Origin: Culex pipiens pallens
Taxonomy: Eukaryota; Arthropoda; Insecta; Diptera; Culicidae
Direction: 5' to 3'
Length of the DNA stretch: 64,000 bases
NCBI RefSeq assembly: GCF_016801865.2
Contig: NC_068938.1
Span: forward strand, 193,771,909 to 193,835,908
Shown here in pieces: positions 48,099 through 57,067 of this stretch. The number at the start of each line of letters is the position of its first letter. Within the stretch, counting starts at the first letter, position 1. The position numbers and the translations under genes are program-made. The notes below the pieces were generated by a model that was not told the DNA's origin, ran no database searches, and saw nothing but the letters and a program-made list of their open reading frames with translations.

Positions 48099-49622
48099 CT
48101 ACAATTTTTGCTATCGTTAGACGCTAAAATTATCGACCATAATTATTTTTTTTCGTTTTTTGTATGGATAGCTGCCAAAATTGTATGGAGGAATTGGTTT
48201 GATAACTCTATTGTTTTTGTTTGAATATGGTACATATCGAGATCATACACTAAAAATTGTTTTCTTTTTCATTCGAAACGTAAATGACCTGCAGCTAAGC
48301 GCAATCACGATGACATGTCCTTTTCAATAATTTGTTATTTTATCAACCTCTTTCTACCTTTCATCATCATCAAACATCTTTTTTCTTTCCAACATGTTCC
48401 ATAATTTCAAGTCGTTAGATCAACAAACAACCACCAGAATAAGGGGTATCTCAAACTGTCACCATCATCCTTTAAGGACGACTCTTAAAAACCAAAGATA
48501 ACCTCAAAAAAAGACAACCAAAAATCTCACCCGAAAACAGGAAAACCCTTTTAAGACAAAACCCAGTCTGCTGGGGTTGACAAAAAACATCATCCTCGTC
48601 CATCCATCCATTAGAAGAGGTGATTTTTCATCCTCTGTCTTTGTGGTCACACAGATTGTGTAACGGGTGACAACCCCCTCTGGTGGCGAAAAAAAGGGGT
48701 GCTAATGAATAATGTGGACCAGATCACACCTTTTCCCTTTGGTAGACCAGCTCTCGCCAGACCAGACCAGAAACTTGGCAGAGCAGATTAAATTTCGCTA
48801 ACAATTCATTGTTTGCGTAAGATTTCCATCCGTTTTCATCGCACCACCCCCACCAGCAGCAGCAGTTTGCACATTGTTTTCACTCAGCACATCATCGTTT
48901 CAATCAACAAATGCAAATTGGCACCGCCATCTCTCGGGAAAGGAAAAGGAGGAATTCAAATTCAAGGCACAAGCTTCGGGGTCGGGGTGGTAACATTTTG
49001 AAAAGTCTTATCGACTAATTTTAATCAAATTTTGAGTTCAAAAATCAACAAAAATATTGTTTTTGATTCAAAATTAGGCCATTTTCAATTGTTATTCTCG
49101 AGATGAAGTTTTCCACTCTCTGAGCATAAAAAGGAGGTGACACTTTTTCTTACTCACACACCCACAATCGTGGCTGTACGTGTGCCTTGGGGCTTAACTT
49201 CGCTCCTTTTCCCAAGATGAGCACCGAATAGTGATGCGGGATGATAGTTTTTTATCATTCTTTCTGTGAGGCATTTCCAGCAACAACAAAAAAAACGAGC
49301 AGGTTCTTACTTCTTTGCTCAGGGGAGGAAAACGTGATTTTGATATTTGTATTATCGACACGTTCGGCACGTGCCGGTACCGTCAATTTCAGTATGATAA
49401 GTGGCTTTGCCCCCCGGGCTGAACCTGCTAGAGATAGTGGAAATGGTTCTGGAGACTAGAAATCTTTGGTTTAAGTATGTAATAGAGACGTTATGCTGAA
49501 GTGCCTGAATGAATCGTAAAATAGTGATTTATACTACATGTTGTATTTTCGATTTTTTCAGCACTCCTCGTATTTATCCAACTTGAAACATTCTACCCAC
49601 AAAATAAGACACTCAAACTTAC
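48099..49622. other. Intron just downstream of the kinase exon
   Basis: Mixed composition, with chance frames at 48813-49001 and 49241-49459. A fragment of the GCAATTCCGTCG MITE ('gattttttcagcactcctcg' then 'tatttatccaactt') lies at 49552-49584, about 40 bp past the exon's donor site. No gene other than the flanking intron. Confidence 0.5.
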
Positions 49623-49696
49623 CTCTTCGTAAAACTTTAAATGTGGCACCGGTTCGTCTGAGAAGTTGTCGCAGAAATCTCTGAACAGTAGGTATC
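49623..49696 (-). CDS. Gprk1: GRK2/3-type receptor kinase (Gprk1-like), internal exon of the RGS-homology domain
   Basis: GRK2/3 kinases phosphorylate activated G protein-coupled receptors at the membrane; their N-terminal RGS-homology domain binds Gq-type alpha subunits. This 74-bp exon is bounded on the minus strand by CTTTGTTTTCAG and GTAAGTTT. It reads GYLLFRDFCDNF then SDEPVPHLKFYEE, the glycine codon being completed by the upstream exon at 61926. The pattern GYLLFxDFC...xPxxxFYEE is that of GRK2/3 proteins and not of GRK4/5/6 as I know them. It enters in phase 1 and leaves in phase 0. The next exon, which should continue with a lysine/tyrosine-rich helix, was not found between here and position 1. 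The rest of the protein is outside the window or missed. Confidence 0.87.
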
Positions 49697-51523
49697 CTGA
49701 AAACAAAGAGAACGCAAATTACACAATTAGCATAAACCCGTAATGAAGGAATAATGTTTGCTTTAAAGTGCCGTAAAATCCACTCGAAATCAATTTTGGG
49801 CAAACCTCGGGAAAAAAATCGATAAGATCTCTCCATTTCCCCTCTGCAAGGATTTGCCAAATTTAATTTCACAAATGGAAAATTTCAATCCAGCTCATGG
49901 CTTGAAGCTTGAAGAAGGTCGTCCCACCGAATCGATTCCTTCGCCCAACCATTCGAAAGCAGAAAAAATAAAATCCGAAAGAAAGTTTTAGCCCTTCTCG
50001 ATTATGTGACGAAGTCGGAGGAGCAATAAAAAGCTTAAATGGGATTAGTTCTTAGCTTTTTGGTTTGAGAAATTCTTTAAAAGTTTGTAATATAATTCTC
50101 GTGTTTTTTAAGAATATTTTTGGCATTTTAACTAGTTGAAGAAAAATCTTAAGAAACAAAAAAAAACAAGTTTAAATACCCTTACCAAAGTATCGCGACT
50201 ACCCCAACTTGAAGCCACTCGTAACGAAATTAAGGGATTTACCGTTATTGCCTCAAGTTTAAGGCATGGGCCCTCTTTTGGGGGTGACGAACACAAAGAG
50301 TGCTACTGTGAACTGAACGAATTTCTCCACCGTTTGCCACTTCATCAAACTTGAGCTCGCAATTTTATTAGTGTGGAGGTTTTGAGAAAAAAAAAACAAT
50401 TATTTCCAATATTTCAGGATGACCAGCTTTCAAACTATCAAAATTTGAAGAAAGCAGAAAAACATTCACGTTTTTATGAGTAAACCCCTAGCAAGATGTT
50501 GAAGGAGTTTACATAAATATTTCCAACATTTCCAAAATTAAAAAGAAAACTCCTTAAAAAAATAATTTAAATAAGACAAGTGTAATCCATTTCAATTATA
50601 ATTTCAAAAAACAATAGAAAAAATTCATGGTAGTATTACTTAGAGAAATGTTGTCAGATTTTTTGTCAAAAAATGGCAAGTATTACCTCTAAAAATGTGT
50701 AAATTTAAATCCTTCTGAGTGTAAGTTCACATATTTCACAAAAATCGAGGTAATTCAATCTTCCAAAATCCAACTTTTTGTTATGCATTGAGAAATAGTC
50801 TAGTCTTTTAAAATTTCTTTTCATTTGTTCTTTTTTTTTAAATTCCCGGGCCAAATAAATACATTAAATGATAAGAATTTCATTTGAAATATTGTTTTTG
50901 AATAAGTGTTCATGTTTTCCCATTTCTGAAATTATTGTCTATTTCTCTACAATTTTCATTTTAGACTTTCCAATTTCCAAATCAGACAAAAAGTCGCCGA
51001 AATAGACTATTGCATTGAATAAAAATTGAGAATACCTACAGTGCAAGCGAACAAAAATTGGAAAAAAAAACGAAATTTACAATATGTTTTTCCAATCAGC
51101 ATCTGGAGATATCTCGGAAACTATTGGTCCGATTTGGAATCACTAAAAAGTTTTCTAATCTTTCTAATAGAAAAAATGAAAAATTTCAAAATCTAATTTT
51201 GGCTCTTTTGAAATGATGTATGATTTTGAAATGGCTAAAATATGTTTTTCTAAAAGCGAAATAATTTTTCAGATTTTCAAATTTTAAAAAGAAAAACTGT
51301 TGAGGATTCAGCTGCAAGAAAAAACAAATTTTGGCTAATGGACATTTGCAATATTTCAAAAAATCTACTTATTTCTACCTAGAACTATCCCTCAAATTGC
51401 TATAACATAAAAACGGTACGTTTTATCGAAAAAATATTCAATTCAATTTTTAAATGCAAATAAGATTTTGTTAATTGAACTTGAAAATGTTGGTGGGTGA
51501 CAAAAAATTTAAATAAAATTTGT
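49697..51523. other. 12.2-kb kinase intron, distal part
   Basis: No gene seen. Positions 49900-50350 are of mixed composition. Positions 50360-51520 are A/T-rich with diverged repeat blocks such as 'gagatatctcggaaactatt' near 51110. Confidence 0.45.
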
Positions 51524-51964
51524 ATCAGCCTCAGCGATGGAATAATCATCATCAAAAGAAAATCATTGGACGTTCATCAAGAGAAAAAATCCGAAGAGAG
51601 CATGGCTCTCCTCTCTCGCGCACGAAATATCGGTAAAAGAAATCTAAAAAAATCATCATCTTGATTATTCGGCGGAACATCTTATTCACTACTACACTTG
51701 CAGGTGTAACGTCACAAGTCGAAAAATGACCTGTCACATTTTGTAGATGAGCAATGTGTGTAAACAAAGTGAAATACATAATGTTAAGTGGTGCTGACAA
51801 AGAAATTCACAAAAAATCATCAGCAGATTGATTTTCTTGAAGAATTTCGGGAGCGATTTTCTTTTGTGTGATTCGCCTCCTCTGTCTATCGCGGGTGAAG
51901 AAAGTTCGCTAGCGAAATTGATTTATTTGCGATTATTCCATCCCTGATCAGCCTAAATATCCTT
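51524..51964. mobile_element. hAT-type MITE with perfect 8-bp target duplication
   Basis: ATCAGCCT lies at 51524-51531 and 51957-51964. Between them a 425-bp element starts CAGCGATGGAATAATC and ends GATTATTCCATCCCTG, 16-bp inverted repeats with one mismatch. An 8-bp duplication with a CAG-starting TIR is the hAT signature. No transposase. Confidence 0.93.
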
Positions 51965-53480
51965 TATTTTTCAAAAAATCGTAGATCAGTCAAAAAATTG
52001 TATAGGGGGCATAACATAAAAAAGTGAAAAATTGAAATTACATACAACGGTTTCAACATTAGAATGTAAAAAGCGAAATTTTCTGGTCCTTTCGAAAACA
52101 ATATTTTCCAAAAAATTAAATCAAGACTAACTTTTCAAAAGAGCCAAACATTCAATATAACGCCCCTTTGAAAGTATTGATTTAAATAAATGAAAATATT
52201 GTTTTCGAAAAGATCGCAAAATTTCAGTTATGTTTCATATTTTAACAGTGTAAATCGGACCATTAGTTGCTGAGATATTAAATTTTACTGTTTTTACACC
52301 TTTGCATGCCAACTAAGGGTCGTTACAACAAAGTTCAATAAAGCAAAATATAGAAAATTTTCTCAGCTTTTCAAAACTATTTTTTTCAAAAGTGGGCAAA
52401 AATGTGCACTAATTTATAAAAATGAAAAACTGCAACTATTTTCAAAAAAGTTACCTAAAAATAGCTATAACTTGAAAACGGTCCACTTTATCAAAATTTC
52501 ACTAAAGCACTTTTTGATTGCAAATTTAATTTTACATCGAAAAATGAAGTTGAAATTTTTTTTGAAAAAAATCAGTTTGAATTCAAAAATGTATAACTCG
52601 GTCAAATATTTTTTGCACAGCCTGGAAATTTCTGATAAGTTGGCATTTGATGTCCCCAAAACATAATAGTGTTTTTTTCCAAATCAAGTTTTTGTGACAA
52701 AAAGTTGAATAAAAAATCACCAATTTTTTTTACCGTATATCACATTTTTTCAGTGTATAGTCCCTACCCATACCTATAACTTTGCCGAAGACATCAAATC
52801 GATCAAAAATTCCTTCAGAAGATACAGATTTTTGAATTTTCATACATCATGTTGTAATGGACAGCTGCCAAATTTGTATGGAAAATTATTTGGACAAACT
52901 AATGATGCAAAATGGCTTCTTTGGGCATACCAAAGGCACCAAAAATTTTCAGCCGAATTAAAAAATACAAAAAATAAAATTCAAAGAAAGACCAATTTCG
53001 TAGAGAATTGCTCATTGACAAAAATTTCTTTTTTGCGAGAAAAAAAAAGTTTTGCGGTGACGTACATTGGAATTCATAAAAATTCAAAATATTTTTAAAC
53101 AGACCCAAACATGCTAAATATGGTTATCAATGCAGAAAAATGCATTTTAGATTGTATCCAGATGATCAGACTTCTATTTTCATTAACATTTTAAAGAATT
53201 ATGGAAAAAAAAGCCCTTTGTTTTTCGGACCGATTTTGAAGGGTGGGATGGGGGGAATAATCTTTGAAAAATATTTGCAGCGGCCTGAAACAAATCGAAA
53301 AATAAAATTACGTTGTTTTTATTACAAACTTTCCTTTTTTCTTCAAAAATACTTACTACTTTGCCCAAGGCAAGACATCAATCCGAAAAACAATTCTACA
53401 GATTTTCGAAGATTTTGATAGGATTTTTGGATGGACAACTCCAAAAACTGTATAACTCTTTCTGACAAAATTCCAAGTGG
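51965..53480 (+). repeat. Diverged dispersed repeats next to the trypsin cluster
   Basis: Positions 52030-52870 match the interior and right arm of the element at 28450-29510. Positions 53040-53290 match 10860-11180. Neither has coding capacity. They end about 200 bp before the first trypsin poly(A) signal. Confidence 0.65.
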
Positions 53481-53484
53481 ACAT

Positions 53485-53490
53485 TTTATT
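53485..53490 (-). promoter_or_regulatory. Poly(A) signal of the first trypsin
   Basis: AATAAA on the minus strand, 11 bases past the stop codon of the gene ending at 53502. The tight spacing matches the other two trypsins. Confidence 0.8.
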
Positions 53491-53501
53491 GATTCCAACA
53501 T

Positions 53502-54293
53502 TTAGATTCCAGTGCTCTCCTCGATCCAATCCCTCACCGCAGCCACTCGTCCGTAGACCCCCGGATATCCCGGCTGGGCACATCCCTTTCCCCAGGACAC
53601 AACCCCCACCACGGTCCGTCCCGCCACCAACGGTCCTCCGGAATCACCCTGACAGGCGTCCATCCCTCCAGCCTGAAACCCAGCGCAGATCATCCGATCG
53701 GTAATCTCGTGAATCCCGCTGTACGCCCTGCGACACTCTTCCTGGTTCACAGCCGGAACGTTGGTCGCCCGCAGCACATCGTCACACTCTTCCGCGTTCT
53801 GAGTGTCACCCCAACCGGAGACCTGCAGCATCTGCCCGTCTTCGACGGGTTCGTCCTGTTCCGGCAGGCGCACGGCGTAGAACTCCTCACCCAGCTGCAC
53901 CGCCTCCTCCAACTCCAGCAGCGCAAAGTCGTAATCGAACGGACTGAGGTCGTACAGCGGATGCTGCAGGACTCGTTGGATCTCCACCAGCTGACCGCCG
54001 GACTCGTGATGGGTTGATCCGACGCGAACCTTGATCAGGGGAAGGTCACTTACGTCAACGCAGTGCCCAGCGGTTAAGACCCATCGGCTTCCGATGAGCG
54101 ATCCACCGCACCAGTGTTCGCGATAGTAGTTGAGCGATACCTGGTACGGAGCGTCCCGGATGTCGATCGGGAAGCCTCCGACGATGCGATGGGTGGTGCG
54201 GGATGGGGCGTTCCACCAGGGGCGTAGCGGGTTGAAGACGGTGGTGCCCTCGGCGAGGGCGAGGAAGATGAGTGGGATGATGAGTCGAGACAT
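53502..54293 (-). CDS. Trypsin-like serine protease, secreted (263 aa)
   Basis: A complete S1-family zymogen without introns. Residues 1-16 form a signal peptide (MSRLIIPLIFLALAEG). Residues 17-36 form a short propeptide with NPLRPWWNAPS, cut after Arg36 to give IVGGFPID. The triad is His77 (TAGHC), Asp122 (DYDFALL) and Ser218 (QGDSGGP). Asp212, six residues before the serine, sets Lys/Arg specificity. Cysteine pairs 62-78, 187-203 and 214-238 are those of invertebrate trypsins; Cys170 has no partner. TATAAAA lies 38 bases before the ATG and AATAAA just past the stop. Probably a gut digestive enzyme, inferred from the family. It is tandem with the next gene and lies within the kinase intron on the same strand. 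Confidence 0.95.
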   Translation of the reverse strand: MSRLIIPLIFLALAEGTTVFNPLRPWWNAPSRTTHRIVGGFPIDIRDAPYQVSLNYYREHWCGGSLIGSRWVLTAGHCVDVSDLPLIKVRVGSTHHESGGQLVEIQRVLQHPLYDLSPFDYDFALLELEEAVQLGEEFYAVRLPEQDEPVEDGQMLQVSGWGDTQNAEECDDVLRATNVPAVNQEECRRAYSGIHEITDRMICAGFQAGGMDACQGDSGGPLVAGRTVVGVVSWGKGCAQPGYPGVYGRVAAVRDWIEESTGI

Positions 54294-54303
54294 GGTCGTT
54301 GAG

Positions 54304-54365
54304 TGATTTGCGGGGTAGACGAGTTGTTGGTTTTATACTTGGTGGATTGCACTCAAGTTGTTATC
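54304..54365 (-). promoter_or_regulatory. Core promoter of the first trypsin
   Basis: On the minus strand, TATAAAA (54337-54331) is followed by an initiator-like ATCACT with its A at 54304, 33 bases on, giving a 5' UTR of about 11 nt. Upstream are a GATA-type site (AAGATAA, 54361-54367 inverted) and a TCAAGT word at 54353. The trypsin 2 end lies only 198 bp away. Confidence 0.65.
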
Positions 54366-54445
54366 TTGAGTTGGTGGGGTTCGCAACCTGACCTTTCAAG
54401 ATGATCGAGTTAAAAGTAGATTTATGATAACGATGTTTTCAGTTC

Positions 54446-54451
54446 TTTATT
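54446..54451 (-). promoter_or_regulatory. Poly(A) signal of the second trypsin
   Basis: AATAAA on the minus strand, about 40 bases past the stop of the gene ending at 54492. Confidence 0.75.
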
Positions 54452-54491
54452 TTGGTAAGTATTGTATTTTGGTGTTCACAAAGATCAAGAT

Positions 54492-55280
54492 TTAAACCTT
54501 TGCAGTCTTTTTGATCCAATCACGCACCGCAGCCACACGAGAGTAAACGCCCGGATATCCCGGCTTGGCACATCCTCTACCCCACGATACCACCCCAACC
54601 AGAGTCCTTCCTTGTACCAGCGGTCCACCGGAATCACCTTGGCAAGCGTCCTTGCCACCAGCTTGATACCCAGCGCAGATCATCCGCTCGGTGATCTTAT
54701 ACGAGCCTTGGTACGCTGAACTACACTCTTCTTGATTCACGGCCGGAACGTTGGTCGCACGCAATATCTCTCCAGATTCCTGGACGTTCTGGGTATCACC
54801 CCAGCCGGACACCTGCAGCAGCTGACCGTCCTCGACGGGTTCGTCCTGTTCCGGCAAGTCAACGGCGTAGAACTCCTCACTCAGTTGAACAGATTTAGCC
54901 AGCTCAAGCAGGGTGAAGTCGTAATCGATGGTATTGTCGTTGTACTTGGGATGCTGGATGACACGCTTGACCTCGACCAGTTGACCTCCGGATGCATGAC
55001 GGACGGATCCAATGCGAACCTGAAGCCAAGGAGCGTCATGCTTATCAGCACAGTGCGCTGCCGTTAGAATCCAGCGTTGACTGATGATGGATCCACCGCA
55101 GAAGTGTCCGCCTCGTTGAAGAGATACCTGGAACGGAGCTTCCAGAATGTCAATCTCGAAACCCCCCACAATGCGTTGGCTGTCGGGGGACGGAGCGTTC
55201 CACCAGGGTCGTAGCGGGTCGTAGACCTGGACGCCCTCGGCGAAACAGATGACGGACAGAAAGGTGATTAGACGGTACAT
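54492..55280 (-). CDS. Trypsin-like serine protease, secreted (262 aa)
   Basis: An intact intronless S1 zymogen. I take the ATG at 55280 (MYRLITFLSVICFAEG signal). An in-frame GTG two codons upstream would otherwise lengthen it but is unlikely as a eukaryotic start. The propeptide carries DPLRPWWNAPS. Cleavage after Arg36 exposes IVGGFEID. Catalytic His76 (TAAHC), Asp121 (DYDFTLL) and Ser217 (QGDSGGP). Asp211 and the SWGRGC/PGYPGVY segment give a trypsin pocket. Six mature-domain cysteines form the usual three pairs. The mature protein is closer in sequence to the plus-strand neighbour (shared QVSLQRGGHFCGGSI) than to the first trypsin. Divergent from that neighbour across a 277-bp promoter. 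Confidence 0.95.
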   Translation of the reverse strand: MYRLITFLSVICFAEGVQVYDPLRPWWNAPSPDSQRIVGGFEIDILEAPFQVSLQRGGHFCGGSIISQRWILTAAHCADKHDAPWLQVRIGSVRHASGGQLVEVKRVIQHPKYNDNTIDYDFTLLELAKSVQLSEEFYAVDLPEQDEPVEDGQLLQVSGWGDTQNVQESGEILRATNVPAVNQEECSSAYQGSYKITERMICAGYQAGGKDACQGDSGGPLVQGRTLVGVVSWGRGCAKPGYPGVYSRVAAVRDWIKKTAKV

Positions 55281-55557
55281 GGTCACTGGAAGAAATTGTT
55301 TAGGGATTGCCGATTTTATACATTTTTGAAGGTTATAAACTGTATGCTATCTCAAGTGGCTTGGATGACGGTAATCCGTAACTGGTTTCCTCTGATAACT
55401 CTTAAGTGGATGTTATTTTGACGGAAGGTCACTTGAGAAAGGGTTTTTCTCAAGTGCTTTCGAACGTCTATCTCATAATTCAAAACACTCCACATCCCTA
55501 TATAATACGGATCATTTCAAACTCAAACCATCAGTCAGTGCTACTCATCCAGCCATC
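55281..55557. promoter_or_regulatory. Shared divergent promoter of trypsins 2 and 3
   Basis: The plus side has TATATAA at 55499-55505 and an initiator TCAGT at 55531-55535, with A+1 at 55533 and a 25-nt 5' UTR. The minus side has TATAAAA at 55320-55314 and CCAGTG near 55287, leaving a very short 5' UTR. Between them lie four TYAAGTG words (TCAAGTGG 55352, TTAAGTGG 55402, inverted CACTTGA 55430, TCAAGTGC 55450), which match the binding consensus of NK-2 class homeodomain proteins. GATA-type sites lie at 55348, 55393 and 55469. Regulatory meaning is inferred. Confidence 0.75.
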
Positions 55558-56358
55558 ATGAACCGATTCACAGTCCTCCTGTCCATCGCCTGCATCGCCT
55601 TAGCCCAAGGTGCATCCACGGCCCGTAACCCACTTCGTCCATGGTGGAACGCCCCGTCCTCCACCACCGGTCAACGCATCGTCGGAGGCTTCGAGATCGA
55701 CATCCTGGATGCCCCCTTCCAGGTATCTCTCCAACGCGGCGGACACTTCTGCGGTGGATCCATCATCGGTGAACAATGGGTCCTCACCGCCGCCCACTGC
55801 GCCAGCGATCGGGACGGTCCTAAACTCCAGGTCCGCGTCGGATCTTCCCGCCATGCGTCCGGAGGTCAACTGGTCCAGGTCAAGCGTGCCATCCAGCATC
55901 CCAACTACAACGGCCAGACCATCGATTACGACTACACCCTGCTCGAGCTGGCTCAACCCGTTCAGCTGAGTGAGGAGTTCTACGCCGTTGGCCTGCCCGA
56001 ACAGGACGAACCCGTCGAGGACGGTCAGCTGCTGCAGGTGTCCGGCTGGGGCAACACCCAGAGCGCCCAGGAGTCGAGCAAGGTGCTGCGTGCGACCAAC
56101 GTTCCGGCCGTCAACCAGGAGGTTTGTCGTGAGGAGTACAAAAACGCGAACAAGATCACCGACCGGATGATCTGCGCCGGGTACAAGGCCGGAGGAAAGG
56201 ACGCCTGCCAGGGTGATTCCGGTGGTCCGCTGGTGGCGGGAAATACCCTGGTGGGAGTCGTGTCCTGGGGAATGGGATGCGCCCAGCCGAATTACTCGGG
56301 AGTTTACTCGCGAGTTGCGGCGGTTCGTGACTGGATCAAGGAACACAGTGGAATCTAA
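55558..56358 (+). CDS. Trypsin-like serine protease, secreted (266 aa)
   Basis: Intact, intronless, on the strand opposite its neighbours and opposite the host kinase. Signal peptide at residues 1-18 (MNRFTVLLSIACIALAQG). The propeptide has NPLRPWWNAPSS and is cut after Arg40 to give IVGGFEID. Catalytic His80 (TAAHC), Asp125 (DYDYTLL) and Ser221 (QGDSGGP), with Asp215 at the base of the pocket. The pocket-edge segment reads CAQPNYSGVY; serine (residue 247) replaces the proline that the two neighbours have in PGYPGVY. Three standard disulphides. Strong codon bias to G/C at third positions, unlike the surrounding intron. TATA, TCAGT initiator and AATAAA are all present. Confidence 0.96.
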   Translation: MNRFTVLLSIACIALAQGASTARNPLRPWWNAPSSTTGQRIVGGFEIDILDAPFQVSLQRGGHFCGGSIIGEQWVLTAAHCASDRDGPKLQVRVGSSRHASGGQLVQVKRAIQHPNYNGQTIDYDYTLLELAQPVQLSEEFYAVGLPEQDEPVEDGQLLQVSGWGNTQSAQESSKVLRATNVPAVNQEVCREEYKNANKITDRMICAGYKAGGKDACQGDSGGPLVAGNTLVGVVSWGMGCAQPNYSGVYSRVAAVRDWIKEHSGI

Positions 56359-56389
56359 ACGGTTGAGGCAATGAATAACGTTGAAGACT

Positions 56390-56395
56390 AATAAA
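56390..56395 (+). promoter_or_regulatory. Poly(A) signal of the third trypsin
   Basis: AATAAA 31 bases past the stop codon, followed by T-rich sequence. Confidence 0.8.
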
Positions 56396-56399
56396 GTTT

Positions 56400-57067
56400 C
56401 ATTTTATCAAAAAATCTTTTTCATTTCAAAATCATTTTCATCGAAAATCTGGCCACCCTATCAAGATCTGGAACTCCAATTAGTCGAAAAACTCAAAATG
56501 ATTACCACTTTGGCCCAATCATGAAAAAGACTCCCCTCGTCCTCCGTCCATCTTGCCTTAGCGTTTCCAAACCCCACGAAAATCCTTTCGACTCAAACAG
56601 CGCCGACCGTCAAAATGAATAATTTAATTTCGTCGCCGCGCTTTGTGACCTGTTCCGATTGCGCGACGGTCGGTTCCGAATCGACGAGCCGTGGACTTTC
56701 AGCTTAGGTGTGGTAAATGGGTCTTTGAGCTGGTCACATAAAATTAAGGATCTTTTCCAGCAGCGACCAACCGAAGGAGAAATGGGGGAAAACCGAGGTG
56801 TACTTTTCCAACTTTTTGGTTTCTTTGGTGCCGGTCGATCCGTCAGAGTTCAGTCTGCAATTAGGACTTGTTGAGTGCGCCGACTGAAGTTACTCCCTTG
56901 GGTTAATGAGATGGAAATGGAATGGCATTTTATCGCCAAATCACACGAAATTGAAAGATTTGTTTGTTTGTTTACATTAGAATAATTCATTGATTGAAAC
57001 AAAATTGTAGAATAAAAATTTATGATTTTTCAATCAATACCACTGTAGATAAATTCTGTTCAATTAA
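56400..57067. other. Kinase intron between trypsin 3 and the satellite zone
   Basis: Mixed composition to 56900, then A/T-rich. A 71-codon frame at 56659-56874 has no recognised motif. Nothing else seen. Confidence 0.4.

Noticed and set aside
55281..55286. GTG at 55286 as start of trypsin 2
   Set aside because: The ATG at 55280 gives a normal signal peptide, and GTG starts are not expected in animal nuclear genes.
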